NCBI GenBank assembly: GCA_019155185.1 | Contig: CM032802.1 | Span: 17,500,334 to 17,564,333, forward strand | DNA: 64,000 nucleotides | Reading direction: 5' to 3' | Source: Beaufortia kweichowensis | Lineage: Eukaryota > Chordata > Actinopteri > Cypriniformes > Gastromyzontidae | Shown here: piece by piece, positions 25,066 to 36,963 of the stretch | Layout: each line of letters opens with the position of its first letter | Numbering within the stretch: the stretch's first letter is position 1 | Notes under the pieces: generated by a model | What the model saw: only the letters and a program-made list of their open reading frames with translations | What the model was told of the DNA's origin: nothing | The model's database searches: none | Position numbers and translations under genes: made by a program

Positions 25066-26879
25066 GCAGTGACATCTGTATTTGGCAACTTGTCTTTCCT
25101 CACTTTAATGGTGAGGTAAAGGAGAAGGTAGATGAGATATTATTATTTTTAAACAACAGATGAACTATTGATAACAGAATAATGTGGAAAATCTGTCCAA
25201 TCTTGTGCTGTTCCACACAGATCCCACCATTCCTTTTGTGCTACCTTTGATGACACAGCTCTGGATAGAGCTTTGGGTTTTGGACATTGTGATGATGTCA
25301 TTTCCTGCAGCTCCAAAATGATTGCCCAAAGATCAACTGAATGCCACAACTGCCCATAAGATAACTAGAAATGCTAACAAATAACTCCTAAGCCCTGTAT
25401 TCCTCCTTACCCAGTGATTTTCTTCCAGCAGTTATAACGGTGTGCTTCATAATAAGCAACGCACCGCGTGGATCCATCAGATCCGTGAGTGGCTGGGACA
25501 GACGTTCTTTAATTAAAGAGAGTCAGCGCTTATGATAAACGACAGTGCACGCTCTGCAGAAACACTGGGGCTTTATTAAATAATGCGCTTTGGAGATACC
25601 AGGGACTCATTTTTTATTTGAGAACTATAAAATTTATTTCTGCAGAGGATACTTGGCACTGGCGTTTGTAGAGGGGAGTGAAAAGGTGTCCCAATAAATG
25701 ACAGAAATGATTTCTGGTCCTCTCACGTGCTCCCGCTTTTTGTACCAACGGTATCTTTCGTTTGCAGATATAAATTTTCATTCTGTATGTGGCACAGAGC
25801 GGAATGATGGAAAGCTTCTCATTAGAAACGGTCGAGACGCTGTTTTGCATTCTACATCCCAGGACGTCTCCCTAAAGCTCCGGAACGGGCCGGATTCTTA
25901 TAGAAGCAACGCATCAGTTCTGCTTGACACTTATTAATAACCTGAGTCTTCGACATCAGATAGCCGTACGGCCCTTGACTGTGTCCAATAGCGAAATGGA
26001 TGTGGCTTGCCAAGGGTGCGGGAGAGATAGCGGATGATTTCTGATTGGCCGTGACTGTCAGAGTAGAGAAAAAAAGAGAAGATCTCGGTGTTGACTTCTC
26101 TCCTCTCACGCACATTATTTACGAGTGGCTGCCGGTGAACAGCCTCATCTCCAACGCCTCCAGGTCTCTGGGCCACAGTACACTTCACACGCTCTCCCGC
26201 ACACAAGAGGCCTTTACCAGTACTGGAAAAACACATATTTTACTCCGACTCTAGAGTCTCTGAGTGACACTGAATGAAGCAGTCTAATTGTTTTATTGTT
26301 TTACTTAAATGTTTGCATATTTAGCTTATGTAATCATTCGCACTCTTTTTCAGAAAACGGAATACTGCCAGTGTTTAGTTGATTGAGCCCATGAGCCAAT
26401 GAGGAGGCAGTGTGAGCTATAGACAGAGGGGCGGGAAAGAATTGATTGGATTGTGAGAATCAGACATTACGGGGCAGAATAAAGGTAGATTAGTGACATT
26501 TCAGAATGCACAACACATTAATTTTTGTAGCAGATATTTATGTTTATTTTTTAAAATATTACAAAAGCAGATTTATTTGGAATAATTTGCACCAATGAGC
26601 CCAGGAGCGTTGACTCAAATATAATTAAATTCAGACACTATTTGTCTGTAAATAACTCGTTTAAAGGATATATATGAAGATATTTCCTTCAGCGAGGGCG
26701 GCTATTCCTCATCTCCAACTGTTTGTGTTACACACAGAGTTATTCTCTGTTCTGATAAGACACAGTGGAAACACATTTTTATGTGGAGAGCTTTAGTGCC
26801 CACATCCTATTTTCAACAAGAGCGGCTTGAAGTCAGCTGGAGGTTTTTCAGGGGCTGATTTTTGTGCAGTTCAATGATA
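25066..26879. other. Non-coding, no feature seen
   Basis: Unique-looking DNA. Opposing open frames at 25600-26250 lack domains. Confidence 0.5.
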
Positions 26880-27125
26880 TGAATCTCTCAAGCACGTTTA
26901 ATTTAAGGAGGTGAAATACAGTCCTCCTTCAGTCCAGAAGCAGAGCTCTTCCATGAAAAGCAACTCCTGCCATGATTGCTAGGGATTATTTAGAAAATGG
27001 AGACACTTGTGGAAATCCTATTTTGCTGCTTGCCAGGCTTTCAGACCGTATGGACTGGGTCCGTAAGAGCAAATTAAATCAATTATCAATTTCCCAATTA
27101 AAGCCTTAGTATCGCTGACAGAAGC
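26880..27125. promoter_or_regulatory. Candidate conserved non-coding element
   Basis: Non-repetitive sequence that ends in a cluster of homeodomain-type cores (AAATTAAATCAATTATCAAT and CCCAATTAAAG, 27070-27105). It has no coding capacity. Resemblance to vertebrate enhancers is by composition only. Confidence 0.3.
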
Positions 27126-27294
27126 ACAGGAGAGGACTCAAACCGATAAGTTCAGTTAACCGGCTATGTTGTTATCCACCGTCAATCCACAGTCAAAACC
27201 TGCAGAATCAAAAAATGTCCCTCCAATCTAGTTGCTAAAGGAAATTGCAGAAACCACTACCAGTGTCAAGGTTTAAACTCTTATACCTAACAAG

Positions 27295-27807
27295 ATGTTA
27301 CCAATAACAGTTCTTAAGATTCAGGCCTTGCTTATGTCCCTCGGCAGATTCCTTCTTTTTGCCTTTATTTCTGATAGTATAATGCAGAGAGGACAGGAAA
27401 CGAAGTGGGAGAGAGGCGCGTGGGTGTCTCTTGGCAGTTTGAACTTTTTTTACAAGTATGTAAGACTGGTGCCAATATGTCCAAACCAAAAGGACATCAC
27501 ATCCTGTGGAACAAAGAACTCTTTCCAACATATTGAGTTCCCCCACAAAGTTTGCGTCCCCATCTCAAAGGATGCTGATTGCGAACTCACACCTTCACAT
27601 CTGTCTCCTTCTCCCCCTCTCTTCATCTACTTCCCCTCAGCTCAGAGATCCCCAAAACTCATCAATGAACTGTATTTAAGATATACCACATTCTGTGTGA
27701 TCAAAGTATCTAAATATTCATGTCTCATATCATTTGAAATGTCTCAGTGCGACTTACACAATGGTCTTATCCCCACAACAGTAGAGCAGATCATAACAAA
27801 GGTTTAA
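27295..27807 (+). other. Long open frame of unknown status (170 codons)
   Basis: One of the longest plus-strand frames in the window that is not a microsatellite or a transposon gene. The translation starts MLPITVLKIQALLMSLGRFL and is mixed hydrophobic and polar, with no motif, repeat or domain I recognise. A shorter minus-strand frame overlaps its first half. It lies just upstream of the unusual 27.8-29.1 kb region and could belong to the same decayed element. I do not claim it is a gene. Confidence 0.2.
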
Positions 27808-27839
27808 GGAGTTTGGAGATATTCTGCTCACTGTTGTGG

Positions 27840-28246
27840 GTGTGTCCTTCCTGGGCTCTTTCATGGAAATGGCCATTTGGGCCTGATCAGGTTCAGAGTC
27901 TTTTCAATGTAAATTACATCTCCATTTGGAGGAAGTATACTTTGGTTTGGGTATTTAAGGGAAGCAAGCAAAAGGTTCTGGGAGTCTGTAAACGGATCTC
28001 CCGCACAGTTGCTGTGTGTAGTTTTGTTTGTAAGGTAAACATTTCTAAATTCTCTCATTTCTGCATTATTGACTGTTTCACTTTACTACATTGTTTGAAT
28101 TAGATATTGAATCATTGCTTTCGTTTACCTGTTTAATAAATTGTTATGTTTGTATCTATTCTAAATACTCTGAGTTATTGGCTCCAGTAGATTACGATGT
28201 ATCCGTGTTACCGCAAGTCTACGACCAGGGTTAAGTGTATTTAAAT
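27840..28246 (+). other. Possible LTR-like or promoter-like segment
   Basis: It has a TATA-like GGGTATTTAAGGG near 27948, a GC-richer stretch about 40 bp later, then a T-rich stretch with AATAAA (28133-28138) followed by GT-rich TTGTTATGTTTGTAT, i.e. the order promoter, leader, poly(A) signal. That order is what an LTR shows. However, I could not find TG...CA boundaries with a target duplication or a convincing tRNA primer-binding site, so it remains a hypothesis. Confidence 0.25.
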
Positions 28247-28683
28247 AATTAAGTTGTTAGTCAGTCATTCACTATACGGGGGCTTTATAGTGTTAGTAAT
28301 AACCTCTGGTCATTGTACTTTAATTAAGTTGTTATGTAGTTATATTAATAACTATATTGGGTCAGATCAAATTACGGTGCTGGCCATAACCTCTGATTAA
28401 TGTTTAAGCTTTGAATTAAGTTGTTATATAGGCGATTGTATGGGGCTACATGGATACCTTTTAATAATTAGCGGGAGCTACATTGTTAAATTGCTTTAGC
28501 CATAACCTCTGGTTATCTAAATTACTTACTTTAACTGAGTTGTTATGCAATTGCATTCACTATATGGGGCTATCATAGTGGTAGTCATAACCTCTGGTCA
28601 TTGTCTCCGTTTTGATTAAGTTGTTAATAGTAAGCAAGAGCTACATTGTTAAATTGCTTTAGTCATAACCTCTGGTTACACGG
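28247..28683 (+). repeat. Five-unit degenerate complex tandem repeat
   Basis: Five units of about 70-120 bp each begin with (A)ATTAAGTTGTTAT or a close variant and end with (C)ATAACCTCTGGT or a variant. Units start near 28247, 28323, 28413, 28528 and 28616. Units 3 and 5 also share GGGAGCTACATTGTTAAATTG-like cores (AGCTACATTGTTAAATTGCT), and units 1 and 4 share CATTCACTATA.GGGGCT. Unit length variation shows internal insertions and deletions. It is not a simple satellite of one period. Confidence 0.75.
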
Positions 28684-29132
28684 TCGAGTTTGTGATCATT
28701 GGGCCCTTACCACGACGGTCACGAGGACCCTGTGCGACAATGAGAACCTAATGTACGGGTACAATAACAATAGCGAGTTGATGGAATGATCAAACCATTA
28801 TCTAAATTTAAGGATCATAACTTAACCTTTACAAGGTTTTATCTTTTGGAGTCAGATAAAATTGCGTAATCAAAAGTAACGAGTAAGCGGCGGAAAAGAC
28901 AGAACGCGCTGAAACCTTCGCCATTGCCACTACACTCCGACGTTGGGTTTCTCTCCCTTACAAGTAAGATTATGTTAAGACATCCAAAAAAGAACCCAAT
29001 GTGTTCTCTGGAGCGATTTTGCTTCTTAACCCACTTTTTATGAAGCATAAAGTAGGAGTTGTACGGCCACCTTGTACAGCTCTTTAAAACATCTGTAAAA
29101 TAAAAGGACTGCCAAATGTTTTGCCAAGACAT
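28684..29132. other. Unrecognised sequence downstream of the tandem repeat
   Basis: Includes a CpG-bearing stretch (about 28680-28760 and 28885-28950) and the splice-donor-like ACAAGTAAGA near 28960. The 97-codon minus-strand frame has no domain. It may be the continuation of an unknown element that starts near 27.8 kb. Confidence 0.3.
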
Positions 29133-29284
29133 TATCCTTTAATTGTAAGTATGTTTATTTATGTTAATGCTAAAATACAATGCAATGCAGTACAAAGTTT
29201 AATATACAGGTTATACAGCTGTAAATCTATGCAGAAAATTCCTTCATATTCATATGTGTATTGTGAACTATTTTTACTGTTTCA

Positions 29285-29450
29285 TTACAGAGTGGTGAGC
29301 TGTTGGATCATCTTGGACCATCTTATCTTTGCCTGGTTTCTCCAGCAGCTTTTGACCAGATCATCAACCTCCTTAGCCAAGTTCCCACCAGTAGATTATC
29401 AACCACCTAAACCAGCCTGGACCACCTACTGACGAGTCATGACCAGCCAG
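29285..29450. repeat. Possible CCAGC/GACCA-rich teleost repeat
   Basis: Repeated GGACCATCTT, TTGACCAGATCATC, AAACCAGCCTGGACCACC and GACCAGCC words recall a fish repeat built of GACCAGC and GCTGGT motifs. A possible right-hand counterpart with GCTGGTTAGAGCTG lies at 29785-29900. No exact termini are visible. Confidence 0.3.
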
Positions 29451-32400
29451 AAACACAACTACCACCTCAAATGCAGTGGCTGTGTGTAAAGCCTGATGGG
29501 AGGGTAATTGAGTTTTTAAGCCAGGTGAGCCATACCGATGCCCTCCAGAACCATTAGATACTGTAGGGTGAAGGGGGATTCGGATTTGCTGCCGTTTTGT
29601 TTGTGGCATTCTCACTGTGGCGAATCTAAGTGGACCTGTACAGTAGAAGCCTTCAGAGAACAGAATGAGAGGGGAAAGAGGGAGATTATCCTATTAAGTC
29701 CTACATGTCTCTCGGGGATTAAGTTTAAGCACTAACACCAGCACTTTTCCTCTGAGGCAGAGTCTTTCTCTCCTGCTCTCTCTTTTCCCTGCTGGAAACG
29801 CCGGCTAGACCAGTATGGATTTCCATCATGGTGTATGCTGGTTAGAGCTGCTTTTCTGCTGGTATATAGCCATACCATTATACAGCTGGTGAACAGCACT
29901 CGTATTTCAACATAATAACCTTGCAGTCCCGTAGGCCTTGATTATCTATTTTGATTATCCATTTTGATTATCCAATTTGAATGAAAACAGTCAAAATCAC
30001 AGGTAGCAGCATGGTAAAATGTCCAAAGACCCATGGTATCAGATCATACGAGATGAAATTTAAATGTTGCTGTTAAACCATGAGACATGTCCAGAATGAC
30101 ACTTTGCCCAAGAACATTTGGTCATTTTTGAAAGTTTTTTGTTAAAGTGCAGTACTCTGAAGATCTCATACGCTGTAATCTCAAGAGTCATGCGCTCAAA
30201 GGTCTGATGTTGACCTGACACGAGCTGCTAACAAAAGCAACTAATGACAAAGAGTGAATAGCTGAGGCTTATTTTGGCATGGGGAGGATAGTACACCGCA
30301 GCATGTGTGTGTGTCTTCCGGCTCTGTAATGAACGTGCCGCAGGCTACAGGACTCAAAAGATCTTCTCTGACACCTGAAGCAGGTCTCGGATTAGAGATT
30401 CCTCTAAAACACAGACTGTAGATACATCTCAATATACCCCCGCCCACCATGTCACTCTCGCTCAGTCTCTGTAAAGTGCTGGTCGGGCAAGATTTCTCAC
30501 TCTTTGTTCGCTTATAGGTCCTGCTAACTGCCTCAGGCAACAGCTTTGCTTTCCCATCAGCCATTGCTCTCGGCAGGAAGCCTCTCTGTGTCTCCTGGGC
30601 CAGGACGAGAAGATTTGGAGATGGATTCAGAAGCAAGTATAAAATGTAAAGGGCTGATTAAACCCTGTCTGAATAAACCATCCAGCCACCAGCTACAGAA
30701 ACCGACCTGTATATTCTGCTTTGTGTTTTTTTAGTTATGTCTGTGAAATAATTTGAGGGGTTTTTCACATTATGGACAAACATTGTAATAGCTGATTTCC
30801 TGACACTAATAGTGAGTGCGTCCGACAGCAGATAGTGGAGTTGAGATCAACCAGATTAGACAGTTTCTGTCTAAAAGTTGACCAGACTTTATGATGATAT
30901 TCATGCTTTTAAACACGGTATGGTGTATTTTATGAAACATTTCATTCATCTCTCTTGAAATACGACCACTGCCATATAATAAAAACCTGTCCTTTTCTGA
31001 GTGTTTGTGTGTGTTAAAGAGTCAACGTGAGAAATAACCTCTGTTGTGTGTGTGTGTGTTTTATTGATTGTGTAGTGTTAATGTGAGACTCCTGCTGTGT
31101 GTGTGTAATATGGCTAGAGGGAGCTCTCCCCTTATTCTCAAAGCCAGTCCACCTGCTTCACATACACACACACACACACACACACCTCAAAGGCATTGGT
31201 GCATATGTGAGTGTATATGAGGCTATAAGGTCTTTTGCTACTGTAAGTCATTGCTTTCTGGCCCAAGTCAACAGAACCCAACTCCAGGTCTCTGCAGTAT
31301 TCTCTATATATGTCTAGGGTCAATGGGATTTTTTCACCTGCCAGAAGAAAATTGCAAGCCCAATCATTTATAAAAGTAATAGCACACCTCTCTTCATCAA
31401 ACCACATGATTGGAGCTATAATTTCCGTCGAAGCAGAAAGGGTATGTACCGAATGTACCGAAGTTAAATGTGAGAGTTTAGAAGTATGAATGATAGTCAT
31501 AGTGATGCCTGCCTTATCAAAGCCCACTAAAAGGCTAGTGTAGCTCTATATGACAGAGAGAGTGAGAGGGGGCCGAGGGGGCAAGACCCTATCCAGCCCA
31601 CAGCGGTCATCAGAGCCATACAGACTGTTCCCATGAGGCCTTGCAAAAAAGACAGGAGCGATGGAGTGGTGGGGGTTTGTGAGGAGGAGAACAGGGTGGA
31701 GGGTCAGCTGAAGGAAACAAAAGGATGAACAGAACATCCTCCACACGTCCCTCACTCTGTGTGTGTGTGTGTGTGTGTGTGTGACAGGACACAGTGTCAT
31801 GGTGCTGTCAGTCGGACACTCCGTGGCCTTCAAGATCTGCTGTTCAGAGAGAGCGCAGGTGGCCTCCGAATACAAAGATTGATCCACAAAAAACAAAGGA
31901 AGGTGTTTGATTCGGTGGCTTTAGGCTTTCAGGGATGATTGGAGTGGTTTAAATGTCTCCTGTTGTTTTATGGTAGAATATGTTTTGTGATCATTGAGCT
32001 CCCCACAGGAACATTTAACTGCTCAAAGACGAATAACTTCTCAACTGTGTCTCCTTTAAGTATTAACATCAGATCTGACATGTTTCTTATGGAGACAAAA
32101 CAGTATGCAATGTACGTTATAGAGAGATGATACCATACTGGACTCTGGATTGCAGACACATGAAATTACTGGACTCTTTTAATCACGTGAAAGCAGGAAT
32201 ATGAGTTAAAGACTGGATAACATTAGCACACTTTATTTTCAGTGGTGACTGCAGTGCGCTTCACTCACCAGATCTGTGATGGAATTAAATGTTCATTCTG
32301 CTCTGGTTGGAGAATGAACATACTGTATTAAACATTGTGAGCACACTAATTAAAAAAGATTAGTAGCTAGCAAAATGTTTCCCCTCGCTCTCCTCCAGCT

Positions 32401-34208
32401 GGCATTGCAGTTTCTAGAGGCTGATGACTATACGGGCCGCTTTTCTGTCCAAATACATTAAACTCATGTGTTTTCACTCACTTACTTACAGGTCGTTTTT
32501 TTTATAAACCTGTCAAGTGATCAAAGTCCGGTAATATATTGCAGCCATTTCTCTCCATTTACTGTAATTGTCCATTTCACGTTTTATTAAAACATTTCTC
32601 TCAGTCGGTTGCCGTGATCGGACAAAACAAGACAGTATCCTAGCTGTGGATAATGTTTATTCGTGGGAGTGTTTGCCTTCTGCAGTGTTTTTTGGGCTAA
32701 ATCTGTCTTTGTGAGCAACACGAGCTGAAATGCGCCGCTCTGAACATGAGCGAGATGGGGAATGGTGCCTGTATGTGCTGAAAGGTGGATTTCTGAATTA
32801 GGTTCTTTAAATGGTGCTGGGCTGGGAGGGGAATATTGATCTTGAACTAGCCTCAGCTGGTTCCAAGGAGCCTGAGCGTGAGTGAGTGTGTGTGTGTGTG
32901 TTTCCAGTATCTTCCTGCACAAAGCTGTTGTGTTTTGAGCAGAATAATGCCTGAGACGCATCACATCATCCCACAGTATGTGTGAGCAGCAGCTTTACAT
33001 GCTCAGAGAATGACAAGGCTTATGAGGACAATTAACACCAAACCCCTGTCTGAAGTGTGTGTGTGTGTGTGTGTGATTTTAGTCATGGCCATAACTGTAA
33101 TTATAAGCTGGTTATATCAGCTGGTTATAAAAAAGACATAAATTGCTGTATTTATTCTATCCAGTCGTGTTAAATTCTTTACATTTTACCTGAATGAAAA
33201 ACACACTGTGTGATCCGATCATTACCTCTTGCTCTTTAAACATTGTGTGTGCATGGAATGAAGTAAACTATTTTATTTCACGTTATAACAGATATAAATG
33301 CACAATATTAGTAAAATGACAAGTGTTCTTCCCCTTGTTTAGAGAAAAGCCCCTCTGGTCCTCATCATCCTCCCCCCAGATGATGATGTATCGCCAGGTC
33401 TCTGAATCCTTAAGGCTATTATATCGCAGGAAGCGGGCTGACGTGCTCCAAGGCACCCCGGAAAATCAATACACTGGGGGTCAATTACAATATTTAGACC
33501 ACGTGACTTCCAGAGCAAAATAAATCTTTTGTATCAAAAATGCCGCCTGCTTTGTCTAACATTGCTCAGCTTTGAAGAGCCGAAAGGGGAGACGGAGGAG
33601 AGATCCCACTGCTGTGCCATTAAAATAATCCAGAATATGAGCAGAAGAAATGTACACAAGACATTACCTTCCACGTCGTGTATTATCATTAGTTACTGTT
33701 ACAGTGAATACATCTAGCTCTAGGAAGACATCTCCAAACCCTCACTGTTTATACTACACATATGAAAAAATCCTTAAATCATTTGTGCTATGCTGCTATT
33801 ATATTTCTGCTGTGCTGTTTTTCAATAGAATGAACAAAAACCTCTGTTAGACAATACATCACAGCCATATCAAGAGATGAGAATATCATAGAGAAGCGCT
33901 GGTGTCTGACAGCCACCTACAGTACAATAACAACCAGACAGAACGCTCTAGAAACTGTACAACAAACATCCACAACACCGACAACCCCCACAAAACCCTA
34001 ATGTCCATTTCAAGATTATTCCCATTTCCAAACTAGTATGCATGTCATCATGTATATAAAAGCTGCACTAGTTTCCACTTACAACCATAAACCCTGCAGT
34101 TATTATTCTATTATAGTTACAGTATCTACAGTAGTAATTACACAGTTTCACAGTACATGTACATGTAGAAGAGGACTGTAAAATAAAGTACTCATATTAT
34201 TACAGGTC
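29451..34208. other. Long non-coding tract with short CA/GT runs
   Basis: Holds short CA or GT runs near 31050, 31163-31184, 31758-31783, 32886-32901 and 33056-33075, and a three-fold TTTTGATTATCCA repeat near 29940-29980. 33330-33700 is non-repetitive and could be conserved regulatory DNA. No exon is supported: the longer frames (131, 129 and 125 codons, minus strand) have no known domain. Confidence 0.5.
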
Positions 34209-34411
34209 TTCCACGAACACCTGACATCATAATATAATAATAATTCTTTCCTCTACAGGTATTTCTCTAGCACTGCAAAACATTGTAAACTTAGCAAAGC
34301 ACTTCTTAGTACTATTGTTGCCACTTTTGATGTGTCGCTTCATTGTCTCCTAATATTTGTAAGTTGCTTTGGATAAAAGCGTCAGCTAAAGGCCTAAATG
34401 TAAATGTAAAT
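34209..34411 (+). mobile_element. L2 LINE 3' UTR, strongly 5'-truncated
   Basis: Starts at CTTCCACGAACACCTGACATC (first 20 bases CTTCCACGAACACCTGACAT), the end of L2 ORF2. It follows the 23088 copy through TTTCTCTAGCACTGC and TGATGTGTCGCTTCATTGTC to TTGCTTTGGATAAAAGCGTC and a short TAAATG tail. No RT sequence is left. Confidence 0.9.
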
Positions 34412-34712
34412 TATTATTATTTCTTTTGAAGAGTGCCAAAAGCTATCAAAACCTTTTTGTCCTTTTATTTTATTATTTTATTGTATTTCTTTTCCTTGTT
34501 TTAATATTTTCAGCATTTTATTTTGCACTTGTAATAACTAAAATAAGGTATTTTACCGTGGTACATTATGAAGTTTATAGACAGGATGAAGGTATGTTAT
34601 GTTCAGAGGAAGGATATTTTCTAGAAAAATCATTCGCAGAGCAATGAGACAAATGAAGACGCATGAAACAGTGATGATCAATTGTCAAATTTAAAACTTT
34701 CAGCTGATTTAC

Positions 34713-34884
34713 TTTTACATTTAGTCATTTGGCAAATGCTTTTATCCGGAGTGACTTGCATGTGAGGGAGACATAAGAAGCCATTAAACAACAAAAAAAC
34801 AAAACAGTTGCAGTGAAACAGGTCTAAAAAATATCCAAAGTAAGTGTTAGTATAGGGTTAGGTGTTGGCGAAAGAGTCATGTCT
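34713..34884 (-). mobile_element. L2-related LINE 3' end, minus strand
   Basis: The plus strand reads TTACATTTAGTCATTTGGCA and TTTTATCCGGAGTGACTT, the reverse complement of an L2 tail. It then follows the same blocks as the 53826 copy (AAGCCATTAAACA, TGCAGTGAAACAGGTCT). At the far end the minus strand recalls the ORF2 C-terminus (LKT-H-S-F-A-N-T pattern). It is a different L2 subfamily from the three plus-strand copies. It abuts the TC-rich region. Confidence 0.8.
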
Positions 34885-34916
34885 TCAGCTCTCTCGCTCT
34901 CTCTCGCTCTCTCTCG

Positions 34917-34987
<71 letters not shown>

Positions 34988-35194
34988 TACACTCTCTCTC
35001 TCTCTCTGTCTCTCTCTTTACATGACACTCTCTCTCTCTCTGCAGCTGGGCTGCTCTCTCTCTCTCTCTCTAAATAGAATAAAAATTTCTAAAAGTAAAA
35101 TATCTCTCTCTCTAATATATCAGTGTGATATAAAATGAGCATCTCTCTCTCTCTCTCTCTCTCTCTCCTCTCTCAGACACATATTGTGCTCTCA

Positions 35195-35225
<31 letters not shown>

Positions 35226-35325
35226 AGTTTCAAGCTGTGCTGGATGCACTTTATTTTCTCATCACTGTCGAATCTCTCTCATCTCTGTTCTCAGTTCTCT
35301 CGATCTGGTTCTCTCTCAACCTCTG

Positions 35326-35391
<66 letters not shown>

Positions 35392-35425
35392 TCTCTCTCT
35401 CTCTTTCTCTCTCTTTCTTTCTTTG
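34885..35425. repeat. Composite TC-rich microsatellite region
   Basis: TC tracts at about 34890-34980, 34990-35075, 35140-35170, 35195-35221 and 35328-35425, with CGCTCTCT variants at the left and unique spacers between. Open Ser/Leu frames here are repeat artefacts. Confidence 0.95.
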
Positions 35426-36263
35426 ATAAATGGTTTTGAGAAATATTAGAAAACATTTTTTTGCCATGCAAAGCTTGACTTCAACTTTCCAAAGAACAAC
35501 AAAGACCTATCTTATATATTGTGATCTGATCATCATGTCAAAGAACAATGACTGTCATACACAGTAGTATCAGATATCATAATGGAGCTGGTTTAACAGT
35601 TAGTTTACTCACGCCATCCTAGATGTATATGACTTCCTTTCTTTAGCCAAAAAGAATCAGAGTTATATTAAAGGTTTTCTGAATTGCTAAAACACATTTC
35701 TTGAAATTTACTTTCACTTTCTCAAACACAAACCCCAAATATTCAAGCAACACTGTCAAAACCTTTGACTGAACTTGACCTTGATAATTCATTCAAAATA
35801 TTATCTTTACACAAAACCAAACATTGTTGTGAGAAAACACAAAAAGCTGGCCAATGCATAAACACTACACAACAATCATTACACACTACAGTACATAAAT
35901 AAATGCAAAACCCTACACTGTGGACAGAGCAGAGAGAAATCACATATTGTATTAGTAGTGCTGTAGATTCACTGTAAATGTTCACTTACATGCACATACT
36001 CATATCGTAGCTCTTTTACCCTTTCTGAATTTCACTCAAATGGAACCCAATAGACTTATCAAGTTCAGTTGTGGAAAGACTCAAAATTCATGTTGTCTTA
36101 AACAAATTGTTGTTGTTTTTCACGCAGTCAAATTGCATTATTCTGAAGGAACATATTGAGAAAGAGAATATACCTCTCCTTCCACCCTCATGTGGCAGTC
36201 TTTCATTTCTATTATTTATTTTTTGAGACATTTATTAACATTTATTTTATGATGAATGGATGA
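35426..36263. other. Non-coding, no feature seen
   Basis: AT-rich sequence with no recognised element. It leads into the Gypsy remnant. Confidence 0.5.
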
Positions 36264-36648
36264 ATGGATGTCCATGTATGCCGCACCAAGACCTTGATTT
36301 TGTTCTCCTGCACACAATTTCAAGCTGGACATGTACATCTTGAAACGGTCTCATTTCCAGTCAACCCGGGACATTCCTGGTTACAGTTCTGTACATTACA
36401 GTTACTCTGGACCACAGGAGAGCTCCTCTTTGGGAGAAACAGCGTTTCTACATCTTCCTCATCAGTTCCCAAGTAAAGCAAATGTGAGTTTGCAATGCAT
36501 AGCCCTTAATGCTACATCTATCAAAAGATCAACTCTCCCTAACTGAGCAGAAGACTATGGAGGAACACCTGAACATCCTTCTTTTCCTCTTGCTTCAAGT
36601 TTCTTCTTTGTGGCCAAGAAGGACAGAGTCTTCAGGCACTGCATTTAG
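36264..36648 (+). pseudogene. Ty3/Gypsy retrotransposon pol fragment (protease end to RT start)
   Basis: Pieces in three frames follow the order of Gypsy pol. First comes VHLETVSFPV then GHSWLQ and LLWTTGELL (about 36330-36440), which match the end of the aspartic protease and the following linker (L-G-x-P-W-L then a W-x-x-G block). Next is NATSIKR (about 36510), equivalent to the LLPGATPPKGR segment before RT, then LTEQKTMEEHL. Last is SFPLASSFFFVAKKD (about 36580-36625), the first conserved RT block. Frame changes, a TGA (36544-36546) and a TAG (36646-36648) interrupt it. Homology stops before the RT catalytic motif. It is an old dead fragment. Confidence 0.75.
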
Positions 36649-36689
36649 TGTGAGAATTGATGGGGGTCTGGAGTGGTCCCAAAAAATGC

Positions 36690-36738
36690 TGATCCAGGAT
36701 CACATCTTACTTTGTGAAATCACGGCAACCCTATAATG
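36690..36738 (+). repeat. Copy 1 of a perfect 49-bp direct repeat
   Basis: Identical to 36964-37012. The unit starts TGATCCAGGATCACATC and ends CCCTATAATG, followed in both places by a G run and a looser match (CT...AG..C..CC.ATA). It lies 42 bp after the Gypsy pol fragment. Confidence 0.95.
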
Positions 36739-36963
36739 AGGGGGGGCTGGGGTAGTCCCGGACCTCCTATAAATTAAAATACTACATGAATTTAAAATTC
36801 TCATGCTGCGCTGCCACTAAGCGATACTGTCCATTATTTGTCCCAATTTCGCAATAAACTAATCAAAAGATTTCTGTTTGAAATCAATGTATACGCTCAA
36901 GTGCCCTTCCATCACTGCTTGGTTTGAGTTAGGGGTAATTTGGGGTTTCTTTGATTAAAACGT

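Noticed and set aside
28150..28190. Retroviral primer-binding site after a putative LTR
   Set aside because: TTGGCTCCAGTAGATTACG starts like a TGG site but does not continue as the complement of a tRNA 3' end I can recall, and no LTR boundary precedes it.
36509..36736. Frame starting MEEHLNILLFLLLQVSSLW as a signal-peptide protein
   Set aside because: The hydrophobic stretch is an out-of-frame reading of the Gypsy RT region. The adjacent frame gives SFFFVAKKD.
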